Below are positions 20,967 through 28,362 of a stretch of 29,777 nt of DNA, piece after piece (the first letter of the stretch is position 1; the number at the start of each line of letters is the position of its first letter). The notes beneath the pieces are model-generated. The model was not told the origin of the DNA and made no database searches. It saw only the letters and a list, made by a program, of their open reading frames with translations. The position numbers were made by a program, and so were the translations under genes. Origin of the DNA: CAYFWT01 sp964346955 (GTDB lineage: Bacteria; Patescibacteriota; Minisyncoccia; Portnoybacterales; UBA2143); assembly GCA_964346955.1 (NCBI GenBank), contig CAYFWT010000009.1, positions 1 through 29,777 on the forward strand, in the 5' to 3' direction.

Positions 20967-22505
20967 CTAAACTTCTTCCTGCTTGGGCCTATATTGAATC
21001 GCCTCGGCAAAATGAGTTGATTGAATATCTTTCTCATTAGCTAAATCGGCAATGGTCCGGGCTATCTTTATTAAACGATAATAAGAGCGAGCTGATAAAT
21101 GAAGCTGAGTCATGGCACTTCTGAGTAAACTTTGGCTAGCTAAATCAATCCGACAATGCTTTTTAATTTGAGCCAAATCCATTTCACTGTTAGTGATAAT
21201 ATTTTTTTCAGTTAAAAATCTTTTCCCTTGAACTTCTCTAGCTTTCTGGATTCTTTTTCTAATTGAGTCAGATGATTCGGCTATTTTCTGAGGAGACAAC
21301 TTATCATAGGTTAATCGGGGAACCTCAATATGTAAGTCAATCCTATCCAAAAGAGGCCCCGAAATCTTTCTTTGATATTTAGAAACCTGAGCTGGTGGAC
21401 AAGTGCACTGCTGTTCAGGATCACCTAATTTACCACAAGGGCAAGGATTCATTGCTCCAATTAAAATAAACTTAGCGGGAAAAGTTAAACTACCACTAGC
21501 TCGAGAAACCGTAATTACTCCATCTTCTAAAGGCTGACGCAAGCTTTCTAAAACCTGACGAGAAAACTCTGGAAATTCATCTAAAAAAAGAACCCCCCGA
21601 TGAGCTAAGGTAATTTCACCAGGCCGAGGATAAGAACCACCACCAATTAGAGAAATGGCCGAAGCAGTATGATGAGGAGTCCGAAAGGGACAAGTGGTTA
21701 CCAAAGGCTGGTTATTGGGCAATCGGCCGGCCACGCTAAAGATTCTGGTCACCTCTAAAGCTTCTTCAATGGTTAAGGGAGGTAAGACAGAAGGGAAACT
21801 GCGAGCTAAAAGGGTTTTACCAGCTCCTGGTGGGCCGTGCATTAGGACATTATGACCACCGGCCGCGGCAATTTCTAAAGCCCGCTTAGCTTGTTCTTGG
21901 CCTTTGATATAGGCCATGTTAGCCAAGGGCGCTGTTTCTTGATGGAACTGGCTAATTTCTGCGGGCTGACTTGAAGGAATCAACTCTCCTCCCTTCAAAT
22001 GACTAATCAATTGTCTCAAAGATTCAACTGGAATAACTTCTAAGCCCTTAATCAAAGCCGCTTCAGTAGCATTTTCTTTGGGGACAAATAAAGTCTGAAA
22101 TTTTTCTTCTTTAGCCATCAAGGCAATGGGTAAAATACCATTGACCCGCCGCAGTCTACCTTCCAAAGAAAGTTCGCCAACAAAGAGTTTATCTTCTGGA
22201 TTATCAATATTTATTTGACTGGAAGCTAATAAAAAGGCCACCGCTATAGGTAAGTCATAAGCTGGGCCTTCTTTTTTTAAGTCAGCCGGGGCTAGATTAA
22301 CAATCAGTCGCCGCCGACTATGCTGGGGTGAGCTAACACCACTATTTTTAATAGCTGAAGAAACTCTTTCTTTTGATTCATTAACCGCCGTATCCGGCAA
22401 ACCAACAATATGAAAAGCATAAAGCCCACCTGACAAATCAATCTCCACCTCAACTGGTTGAGCCTTCAAGCCGACGATAGCAGCCGAATAAACTTTAGCG
22501 AGCAT
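20967..22505 (-). CDS. comM: ComM/YifB family Mg-chelatase-like AAA ATPase
   Basis: About 512 residues. Helicase-type AAA+ protein that promotes branch migration and integration of transformed DNA in related bacteria. N-terminal Lon-protease-like fold (AKVYSAAIVGLKAQPVEVEIDLSGG; VNLAPADLKKEGPAYDLPIAVAFL). Walker A GPPGAGKT, Walker B VLFLDEFPEF, RTPHHTAS, sensor AMNPCPCGKLGD with CTCPP, arginine segment LLDRIDLHIEV, C-terminal LHLSARSYYRLIKIARTIADL. I start it at ATG 22505, behind AGGGGGA, because the longer TTG-initiated form would start inside the upstream terminator. Its presence suggests the cell can recombine incoming DNA. Confidence 0.94.
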   Translation of the reverse strand: MLAKVYSAAIVGLKAQPVEVEIDLSGGLYAFHIVGLPDTAVNESKERVSSAIKNSGVSSPQHSRRRLIVNLAPADLKKEGPAYDLPIAVAFLLASSQINIDNPEDKLFVGELSLEGRLRRVNGILPIALMAKEEKFQTLFVPKENATEAALIKGLEVIPVESLRQLISHLKGGELIPSSQPAEISQFHQETAPLANMAYIKGQEQAKRALEIAAAGGHNVLMHGPPGAGKTLLARSFPSVLPPLTIEEALEVTRIFSVAGRLPNNQPLVTTCPFRTPHHTASAISLIGGGSYPRPGEITLAHRGVLFLDEFPEFSRQVLESLRQPLEDGVITVSRASGSLTFPAKFILIGAMNPCPCGKLGDPEQQCTCPPAQVSKYQRKISGPLLDRIDLHIEVPRLTYDKLSPQKIAESSDSIRKRIQKAREVQGKRFLTEKNIITNSEMDLAQIKKHCRIDLASQSLLRSAMTQLHLSARSYYRLIKIARTIADLANEKDIQSTHFAEAIQYRPKQEEV

Positions 22506-22515
22506 AAATCCCCCT

Positions 22516-22550
22516 AAAAGCAAAAACCTGCTTTATTTTAGCAGGTTTTT
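22516..22550 (-). terminator. terminator between dksA-like gene and comM
   Basis: AAAAACCTGC (22522-22531) and GCAGGTTTTT (22541-22550) form a 10-bp stem with a 9-nt loop. The minus-strand tail GCAGGTTTTTGCTTTT terminates the DksA-like gene; it is also T-rich on the plus side. Confidence 0.85.
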
Positions 22551-22582
22551 GCCCTGTTATCAATTTGAATAAATTTTATTAA

Positions 22583-22957
22583 TTAGGGATTATTTTTCTT
22601 ACCACAGGATAAGCAGAGCCTTGCTTCGGGGACTGCCTTAAGACGCTCTGTTTCAATCTTTTTCTTACACTTTTCACATTTGCCATATTGATTCTTTCCC
22701 ATCTTTGTCAAGGCTCCTTCAATGTCTTTAAGACGTAATTCTAAGGTGTGCTCAAGCGGTAGCAGATTCTCGTATTCTTCTATTTCTTCAGCGCCCTCAT
22801 CTCTATGAGAACGACCCATGCCAAAAAAAGGGAAACGAGTTAACCAATTCCCCCTTAATTTAGGGTCCTTTTTAGCAAAAAACCCGAGATCTTTGGTTAC
22901 TCTCTTTTTCTCTTTTTCTAGTTGCTTTTTCAGTTTTGTTTGCAAATCTTTATCCAT
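22583..22957 (-). CDS. DksA/TraR-type C4 zinc-finger protein
   Basis: 124 residues. N-terminal helical segment rich in Lys/Glu (DLQTKLKKQLEKEKKRV), a central acidic hairpin region (DEGAEEIEEYENLLPLEHTLELRLKDIEGAL) and a zinc finger GKCEKCKKKIETERLKAVPEARLCLSCG (CxxC...CxxC). DksA/TraR proteins bind the RNA polymerase secondary channel and tune transcription. The typical DxxDxA tip is not evident, so the effect on polymerase is uncertain. Shine-Dalgarno AGGAG lies 6 nt before the ATG; upstream TTGACA (minus strand, 23000-23005) with TAAAAT at a long 19-nt spacing is a possible promoter. Confidence 0.85.
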   Translation of the reverse strand: MDKDLQTKLKKQLEKEKKRVTKDLGFFAKKDPKLRGNWLTRFPFFGMGRSHRDEGAEEIEEYENLLPLEHTLELRLKDIEGALTKMGKNQYGKCEKCKKKIETERLKAVPEARLCLSCGKKNNP

Positions 22958-23060
22958 GTCTTGCTCCTATTAAAATTTTACCATAGAAGTATCATATAAT
23001 GTCAATAAGGTCGGTAAAATTTTAAACTCAAAAATATAAAATTAAAAAAGCCAACTGCTG

Positions 23061-23089
23061 TTGACTACTTCAGAAATTTATGATATATT
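23061..23089 (+). promoter_or_regulatory. promoter of the candidate small RNA
   Basis: TTGACT (23061-23066), exactly 17 nt, TATATT (23084-23089). Predicted start about 23095-23097, at the base of a strong GC-rich hairpin. Confidence 0.75.
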
Positions 23090-23094
23090 AGAGG

Positions 23095-23280
23095 GGCCTT
23101 ATCTACCCCGTGATGAGTTACTTCAAGGGCTAAGGCCCCTCTCTACCTTTCTAGAATTTAGGTGTTATCGCACTCCCTCCAGGCAATAGACAACCATTTC
23201 TTATATTATTATTGTTTTTTCTAGAAAAGCAATTAAATCCTTTGCCAGCTTATTAGTCCCCCTCCAGGACTTTTTTTATT
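23095..23280 (+). ncRNA. candidate structured small RNA with CCUCC loops
   Basis: The 477-nt stretch 22958-23434 holds no convincing ORF. From a well-formed promoter, the plus-strand RNA would begin with a hairpin, GAGGGGCCTTA (23091-23101) against TAAGGCCCCTC (23131-23141). Next, CTTTCTAGAA (23147-23156) can pair with TTCTAGAAAAG (23219-23229), enclosing an imperfect stem whose loop contains CTCCCTCC (23173-23180). A final stem AGTCC/GGACT (23255-23271) has loop CCCTCCA and a seven-T tail. A second hairpin with loop CCCTCCTAA and T-tail follows at 23342-23365. Repeated CCUCC in loops is complementary to Shine-Dalgarno GGAGG, as in C-rich trans-acting sRNAs of Firmicutes. It does not match tmRNA, SRP RNA or RNase P as far as I can see. 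Expression and targets are inferred. Confidence 0.6.
23255..23280 (+). terminator. terminator of the candidate small RNA
   Basis: AGTCC (23255-23259) and GGACT (23267-23271), loop CCCTCCA, then TTTTTTT and ATT. Short but followed by a clear T-tract on the plus strand only. Confidence 0.7.
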
Positions 23281-23341
23281 TGGGAATTTAAAGAACAAAG
23301 CAAAAATATTACGATAGCCAGCAAAAGACTTATCCCTTATC

Positions 23342-23365
23342 TTCGCCCCTCCTAAGCGAATTTTT
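23342..23365 (+). terminator. second terminator-like hairpin of the small-RNA region
   Basis: TTCGC (23342-23346) and GCGAA (23356-23360), loop CCCTCCTAA, then TTTTT. It may end a longer form of the small RNA or a second RNA. Confidence 0.6.
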
Positions 23366-23376
23366 GGGACATTATT

Positions 23377-23406
23377 ATTCTATAAATTAAAATTTATTCT
23401 TGTCAA
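23377..23406 (-). promoter_or_regulatory. possible antisense promoter in the small-RNA region
   Basis: Minus strand TTGACA (23401-23406), 18-nt spacer, TAGAAT (23377-23382). It would read leftward through the small-RNA region and give an antisense transcript exposing GGAGG; no ORF or clear terminator follows on that strand. Confidence 0.4.
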
Positions 23407-23434
23407 CCTTTTTCTATCCACAGCTTATCCCCAG

Positions 23435-24142
23435 CTACTTATCAATAGCCAAATCAATTATTTTCTTAAGCAGTTCTTGAGAACTGCTAATAACCAAATA
23501 ATCCCCTATTTTGGCATAACTAAGGGTCTTAATCGACCAAGGGAAAAGAGGTTTTAAAATAGTCATCTCAATCTGACGATAAATTCGGACGGAAAAATTA
23601 TAATCCTTTTTAAAATTTGGCTCGATTCTTTTTAAAATATGGTCAATTTTATCTAAAGAAGTATTTTTCTCAAAAATCATCGCAAAGGGAAAATCCGTCT
23701 CCTGGTTAGCTGACATTAGAATAAAAGCTATTTGTCTCTTGAAAAGTGGTTGAATATCTTTTCTAAAATCTAAATTCGCTTGATTTAAGTAATCACCTAT
23801 CTTAACAACTGCTCCCTGACCGTAAAAGCCTCTTTCTTTTAAAAACTGATAAAAAGGAGAAAGCTGGTCATAAAGTGCTCCTAAATCAATTAAGCTAAAA
23901 ACCACTGTTTCTTCTGGAACTAAGTCAGCAAAAGCTAGTTTTTGCCAATAAGAAAAGAGCCAGCCAGCTGATAAAAAGATAATTACCGCTATCAAAAAAA
24001 TGAATAAAAACAGCCTCCTTTTCTTAGGCTGTTTTTGTTTTGGTTTCTCCTCTGGCCCGTTGCGCAAATCTACTTTCAAATCATCAGAAACCTTATCAGC
24101 CGTCAGCCTCCCTTTTTTAACTTTAACAACAACTTTTGTCAT
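23435..24142 (-). CDS. membrane-anchored extracytoplasmic protein, DUF3352-like
   Basis: 235 residues. A charged cytoplasmic N-terminus (PEEKPKQKQPKKRR) precedes one membrane helix (LFLFIFLIAVIIFLSAGWLFSYW), then an outer domain. The domain start (LAFADLVPEETVVFSLIDLGAL) resembles DUF3352-type proteins. The end (LSYAKIGDYLVISSSQELLKKIIDLA) resembles a segment of the larger neighbour at 24177-26024, so the two are probably paralogous in this module. Function unknown. A GGAGG lies about 20 nt before the ATG, too far to be typical. It follows the larger gene by 34 nt and is likely in the same transcript. Confidence 0.65.
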   Translation of the reverse strand: MTKVVVKVKKGRLTADKVSDDLKVDLRNGPEEKPKQKQPKKRRLFLFIFLIAVIIFLSAGWLFSYWQKLAFADLVPEETVVFSLIDLGALYDQLSPFYQFLKERGFYGQGAVVKIGDYLNQANLDFRKDIQPLFKRQIAFILMSANQETDFPFAMIFEKNTSLDKIDHILKRIEPNFKKDYNFSVRIYRQIEMTILKPLFPWSIKTLSYAKIGDYLVISSSQELLKKIIDLAIDK

Positions 24143-24176
24143 CTTTATTCAATATAAATGTGCCTCCTTTTAAAAA

Positions 24177-26024
24177 TTACCAGCTGGTTATTAGCCATTG
24201 TCCTTTCCCATCTTTGGTCATAGTAAATTCTATAAAATGTTCTCCTGATTGATCTGTCCAGGTGTATCGATAGATTCTATAATTATCATTCTCTTCAACG
24301 AGTTCTGCCTTCTCTATCCAATCAGCTAATTGATTCAGCTGGTCAGTATTAAAGGTGGAAATAGCCATTGACTTTTCACTGGGGGCAAATCCTTCTAAGG
24401 CGCTCTCAATATCACCTTCCCTTAAGTCATTAGCTATCTGGGCACGAACTGTTTCTGCGTCTCTAACTTCAATAAATTTGAAGGTAGCGAGAATTTGGTT
24501 CCAAATTTCTAAGAGCGTCTCATTATTCTTCATGGTATAACCATGTAAGGAAAATAAAATAACATGGTTATTTGCTGAAATGAAAACGGCCTCTAAAGGA
24601 GTATGCTCCAGAGAGGCCCCCAGGTCACTAAAACGCTGAATTGCTCCACTCAAATTCATGTAAAGATAGTTTGTAAACCAACCCTCTCGATATGTTTTTG
24701 TAAATTCTTTAATATTAAGTCGATTTGGGTTTTGAAGAACGAAAATCTCTATATCTGCTGAAGGGATATCAGTTGAATCTGAGCTACTCTGCGTTTCGGC
24801 CAAATCGGGGCTAATCAAGGAAAATTCCTCAAAAGAGCCAGACGTCTCCCAATTTGGCGGATAGCTAATTTCAAATCCATACTCCTCATTCTGATAAGGT
24901 TGCCAATTGGAGATATCTATTTCTTCGGCAGATAATAAAGCGTCAATTGTCGCATACATACCTTCCCGAGAAGTGATAATAAGTAATTTATCATCAACCA
25001 CGGCATAATCAATGCTCAAAGTTGGCTCGGGGAAATTGATATAACGAATAGCCACCTCCTGGTAAATATTATCGAGAAATTCTTCAGTAGCAGCTGGCTC
25101 ATTTTTTAAGCTTAGATGAAGCGGCCTCAGATCAGTCTTCATTCCTTCTTCCCAAAGCTTAAGCATCAGGTCTAAACTATCCTCCTCAATGGTCATAACT
25201 ATTCCCAATCGATTCCCTGTTGATTGACCATAGAAAAATAAGGTATAATTTTCTCCTTCAGCCCCAGATGGAGTGGTGGGGACAGCTCGCAAAATATTCC
25301 CTGGCATATCCATTTCTAAAGCAGAAAAGAGAGTCTCTAAATCCATATATTTCTTTTCACTCTGACCAACTAATTTTACTAGAATCTGCCTGAAAGTAGT
25401 GCTGGCCTGCCTTTCTTCCGCCGCTAGTCCTAACTCACTACTCAGCCATTCCTCCTCGCCAAATGACAGCTCAATAGTCTGTATCTCATCCACGGGGATA
25501 AGTGGCTCTGGGACAGTTGGCTCAACTGGCCGACAATCTTCAGCAGTTTGACATTGATTCTCTCCTTCTCCTTCAACGCTGACACATTGAAAATTCTGAC
25601 ATTGGTAATGAGTAACTACTGGCGGCGGCGGTAATTGCCGAAGATAATTCCACCAATAAAAAAACCCTCCGGTCCCTCCAATAAGCACAAGAATAGTTAC
25701 CCCGATTAAAATAACTTTTAAGCGATTCTCTTTGGCAGTAGCTGCTTCAAGCCATTCTTTTAACCCTTTCTTAGCAAGGACTGGTTTGGCAGCCGGGGCT
25801 GGTTTGGCAGCAGGTTTAGCAACCGGCAATTTAGCTGGCGGAGGAGCTTTTTTCTTTGGGACGATTAACTTTGGAGAAGGAGGCAGCGGCTTACCTTTCA
25901 AAGCAGCTATGTCTTTTTGCATAGTCCGAATAATCACTCCCTCCATCAATTTAGCCAGGGGGACTCCTCCCTTTAATTTCTGACCTAACTCTTTATTCAA
26001 TTGACTAGAGCTTCTAACCTCCAC
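24177..26024 (-). CDS. large membrane-anchored extracytoplasmic protein of unknown function
   Basis: 615 residues. N-terminal part (about 1-50) is helical; then a Pro/Ala/Lys-rich linker (KKKAPPPAKLPVAKPAAKPA, about 55-85), a membrane helix (KVILIGVTILVLIGGTGGFFYWW, about 105-128), and a Cys-rich segment (QCQNFQCVSVEGEGENQCQT, then AEDC). Next comes a DUF3352-like module with NIYQEVAIRY and LSIDYAVVDDKLLIITSREG. A PsbP-like segment follows (YQNEEYGFEISYPPNWETSG and onward), with a C-terminal domain ending HFIEFTMTKDGKGQWLIT. Outer-surface or periplasmic location inferred. The start is GTG 26024 without a clear upstream ribosome site. Downstream of pnp across a repeat-filled 98-nt gap; probably co-transcribed with the paralogous smaller gene. 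Confidence 0.65.
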   Translation of the reverse strand: MEVRSSSQLNKELGQKLKGGVPLAKLMEGVIIRTMQKDIAALKGKPLPPSPKLIVPKKKAPPPAKLPVAKPAAKPAPAAKPVLAKKGLKEWLEAATAKENRLKVILIGVTILVLIGGTGGFFYWWNYLRQLPPPPVVTHYQCQNFQCVSVEGEGENQCQTAEDCRPVEPTVPEPLIPVDEIQTIELSFGEEEWLSSELGLAAEERQASTTFRQILVKLVGQSEKKYMDLETLFSALEMDMPGNILRAVPTTPSGAEGENYTLFFYGQSTGNRLGIVMTIEEDSLDLMLKLWEEGMKTDLRPLHLSLKNEPAATEEFLDNIYQEVAIRYINFPEPTLSIDYAVVDDKLLIITSREGMYATIDALLSAEEIDISNWQPYQNEEYGFEISYPPNWETSGSFEEFSLISPDLAETQSSSDSTDIPSADIEIFVLQNPNRLNIKEFTKTYREGWFTNYLYMNLSGAIQRFSDLGASLEHTPLEAVFISANNHVILFSLHGYTMKNNETLLEIWNQILATFKFIEVRDAETVRAQIANDLREGDIESALEGFAPSEKSMAISTFNTDQLNQLADWIEKAELVEENDNYRIYRYTWTDQSGEHFIEFTMTKDGKGQWLITSW

Positions 26025-26125
26025 AACTAACTTGAAACTTGAAACTTACCGCCGAGGCTTCATTACTTTTACCACGAGGCAGAGCCTGAAGCCTCTCTTG
26101 GCAATGCTTCATGTTCCCTGTTTCA
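26024..26125. repeat. composite repeat cluster between pnp and the next gene
   Basis: Left: heptamers of CTTGAAA type (26031-26044, two identical units plus partial ones on either side). Middle: a 9-bp inverted repeat, GAGGCTTCA (26054-26062) with TGAAGCCTC (26087-26095). Right: three TGTTNNN heptamers (26105-26125; TGCTTCA, TGTTCCC) that overlap the pnp stop codon. Essentially the whole gap is repeat-derived. Confidence 0.65.
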
Positions 26126-28240
26126 AAATTTAAGCTCTTTTAAAGACAAATTAATCCGGCCTTGTTCATCAATATTTTTCACTTTAACTGGAATCTGTTG
26201 GCCAGTTTTAACCACATCCTCCACCCGCTTGACCCGATAAGGAGCCAGCTCTGAAATATGAAGTAACCCTTCCTGACCAGGTAAAATTTCGACAAAAGCA
26301 CCGAAATCAGTAATCTTAGTCACCCGGCCTTGGAAAATCTCACCTGGCTTAACTTCTCGAGTAAGATTTCTAACCCAGGCCAAGGCCTTCTGGCCAGCTT
26401 CTTCATCAGTTGAGGTAATATTAACTAAGCCGCTATCCTCAATATCAATCTTGGCCCCAGTTTGGGCAATAATCTCATTAATAACTTTCCCCCCAGGACC
26501 AATGACATCCCTAATTCTTCCTGGATTAATTTGGATAGTTAAAATTCGAGGAGCTAAAGGGGAAAGTTCAGGCCGGGGCTGACTAATCGCCTTATCCATT
26601 TCTTTTAGAATGAGCAAACGGGCTTCTTTGGCTTTCTGAAAAACTTTCTTAAGAATTTCCACGGTAACCCCTTTTATTTTAACATCCATCTGGCAAGCTG
26701 TCATTCCTTTCTTGGTCCCAGCGATTTTACAGTCCATATCACCATGATGGTCCTCTGGGCCCTGAATATCAGTTAAAATCTTGTAATTATCGACCGACTC
26801 CATCATTAGTCCAATAGCTATCCCGCTGACATTTCCTTTGATAGGTACCCCTGCATCCATTAAAGCTAAACTAGAACCACTAACCGAGGCCATCGAAGAG
26901 GACCCATTAGATGAAAGAATCTCTGAAACTATTCGAATAGTGTAAGGAAATTTTTCTTTAGAAGGAATCAACGGCAAGAGAGCCCGTTCAGCCAAAGCAC
27001 CGTGACCAATTTCTCGCCGGCCTGGACCGCGTATTGGACGAGCCTCACCAATAGAGTAAGGAGGGAAATTATAATGGTGTATAAAATGTTTTTTAGCTTC
27101 GGCTTCCATCCCATCAATAGTCTGTTCATCACCCGGCGCTCCTAAAGTAACCACCGAAAGGGCTTGGGTAGCTCCTCGGTCAAATAAGCCGGAACCATGG
27201 GTTCGCGGTAAAAGGGATATCTGGCATTGAAGCGACCGGACTTCGTCTAATTTTCTGCCATCTGGTCTTTTTTCTTGGCCAGCCGGTACCTTTAAAATAT
27301 TTTGATGAACAATCCGGTTAACTTCTTCTTCAAAAATTTCCCTTATTTGATTTTGCCTTTCCCCCTCTGAATCCTCGCCTAAAGCATCAATTAGCTCTTT
27401 TTCTAAGCTTTCCAATTCCTCTAACCTTTCCATTTTGCTTGGCTGATAGACAGCTTTCTCTAATTTGTCACCTAACCATTCTTTAACCTCCTTAATTAAG
27501 GCTGAGTCTGGCTCCTTAATCTCAATAGTTGCCTTGGTTGGTTTAACCTCTTCAATAATTTCTTTTTGAAACTGAATGATTTTTTTTAGATGGGACAGGG
27601 TAAATTCTATAGCTGACAATAATACTTCTTCTGGAACCTCATCAGCCTCTCCTTCTAACATATTAATTCTATCCTCTCTGCCCGTGACAACTAAATCAAA
27701 ATCACTTTCCTCCCTGCCTTGATAAGTGGGATTCAGAACCCATTCCTGGTCAGGGCCTGATTGACCAAGAGAAGAACGTCCTATTCTCATTCCAGCCACT
27801 GGCCCATTCCAAGGGATATCAGAAATAGCCAAAGATAGGGAAGCAGCGATTAAGGCAGGGATATCAGGGTCATTCTCTTTATCAAAAGAAAGAACTGTCA
27901 AAACAACTTGAATTTCATTTCTAATCTTTTGATTAAAGCAAGGTCGGATAACCCGATCAACCATCCGGCCAGTTGAGACAGCCTCATCAGAGGCTCGACC
28001 TTCTCTTTTGATAAAACGACTACTTTTAATTTTGCCAGCCGCATAAAGTTTTTCTTCATAATCAACCATTAAAGGGAGATAATCAACTTCCCTTGGCTCT
28101 CGGCTCATCACACAAGTAGCCAAAACAACTGTCTGGCCGTAGGTAACCAAAACCGCCCCGTTGGCTTGACCAGCCAATTGGCCAGTTTCCACAATTAATT
28201 CTCGACCAGCCCACTCCGTCTTAAATTGCTTAGGCTTCAT
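26123..28240 (-). CDS. pnp: polyribonucleotide nucleotidyltransferase (PNPase)
   Basis: 705 residues. Phosphorolytic 3'-to-5' exoribonuclease of the mRNA decay machinery. Two RNase PH cores: the first with REPREVDYLPLMVDYEEKLYA and the second with LRTHGSGLFDRGATQALSVVTLG-like PRTHGSGLFDRGATQ, RPIRGPGRREIGHGALAERAL, SEILSSNGSSSMASVSG and DIQGPEDHHGDMD. KH domain PGRIRDVIGPGGKVINEI and S1 domain GRVTKITDFGAFVEILPG...GLLHISEL follow. All catalytic and RNA-binding parts look intact and length is normal. The leader between the NYN gene and pnp forms a long stem-loop (28254-28343), with GAGG right at its base and 8-10 nt before the ATG, as needed for self-regulation. rpsO upstream is the classical neighbour. 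Confidence 0.97.
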   Translation of the reverse strand: MKPKQFKTEWAGRELIVETGQLAGQANGAVLVTYGQTVVLATCVMSREPREVDYLPLMVDYEEKLYAAGKIKSSRFIKREGRASDEAVSTGRMVDRVIRPCFNQKIRNEIQVVLTVLSFDKENDPDIPALIAASLSLAISDIPWNGPVAGMRIGRSSLGQSGPDQEWVLNPTYQGREESDFDLVVTGREDRINMLEGEADEVPEEVLLSAIEFTLSHLKKIIQFQKEIIEEVKPTKATIEIKEPDSALIKEVKEWLGDKLEKAVYQPSKMERLEELESLEKELIDALGEDSEGERQNQIREIFEEEVNRIVHQNILKVPAGQEKRPDGRKLDEVRSLQCQISLLPRTHGSGLFDRGATQALSVVTLGAPGDEQTIDGMEAEAKKHFIHHYNFPPYSIGEARPIRGPGRREIGHGALAERALLPLIPSKEKFPYTIRIVSEILSSNGSSSMASVSGSSLALMDAGVPIKGNVSGIAIGLMMESVDNYKILTDIQGPEDHHGDMDCKIAGTKKGMTACQMDVKIKGVTVEILKKVFQKAKEARLLILKEMDKAISQPRPELSPLAPRILTIQINPGRIRDVIGPGGKVINEIIAQTGAKIDIEDSGLVNITSTDEEAGQKALAWVRNLTREVKPGEIFQGRVTKITDFGAFVEILPGQEGLLHISELAPYRVKRVEDVVKTGQQIPVKVKNIDEQGRINLSLKELKF

Positions 28241-28253
28241 AAGACTAACCCTC

Positions 28254-28343
28254 GTCCCCAGACTTTAGACTATTACTTAGATTTGTCTTGGTTCTCATCA
28301 AATAACGAGGACCACTTATTTAATAGTCTACTTGTCTGAGGAC
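28254..28343 (-). promoter_or_regulatory. long stem-loop in the pnp leader
   Basis: TAGACTATTA (28266-28275) pairs with TAATAGTCTA (28321-28330), extended outward by GTCCCCAGAC (28254-28263) against GTCTGAGGAC (28334-28343) with one mismatch. No T-tract follows toward pnp, so it is not a terminator. In Escherichia coli pnp, a leader hairpin cut by RNase III mediates PNPase autoregulation; a similar role is inferred here. Confidence 0.65.
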
Positions 28344-28362
28344 CAGGAAAGGTTAATTATTT

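Noticed and set aside
23102..23130. GTGATGAG in the loop of the first small-RNA hairpin, resembling the CTGATGAG core of hammerhead ribozymes.
   Set aside because: The first base differs and the matching GAAA segment and three-stem layout are missing.
23091..23366. Reading the small-RNA region on the minus strand as a GGA-loop RNA of the CsrB/RsmY type, or as small ORFs behind GGAGG.
   Set aside because: The T-tracts after the hairpins are only on the plus strand, and no start codon sits at suitable distance from the GGAGG stretches.
23413..23434. TATCCACAG and TTATCCCCA, and CTATCCACAG at 19718, look like DnaA boxes.
   Set aside because: Only isolated imperfect boxes, with no dnaA/dnaN neighbourhood or AT-rich unwinding repeat, so no origin is claimed.
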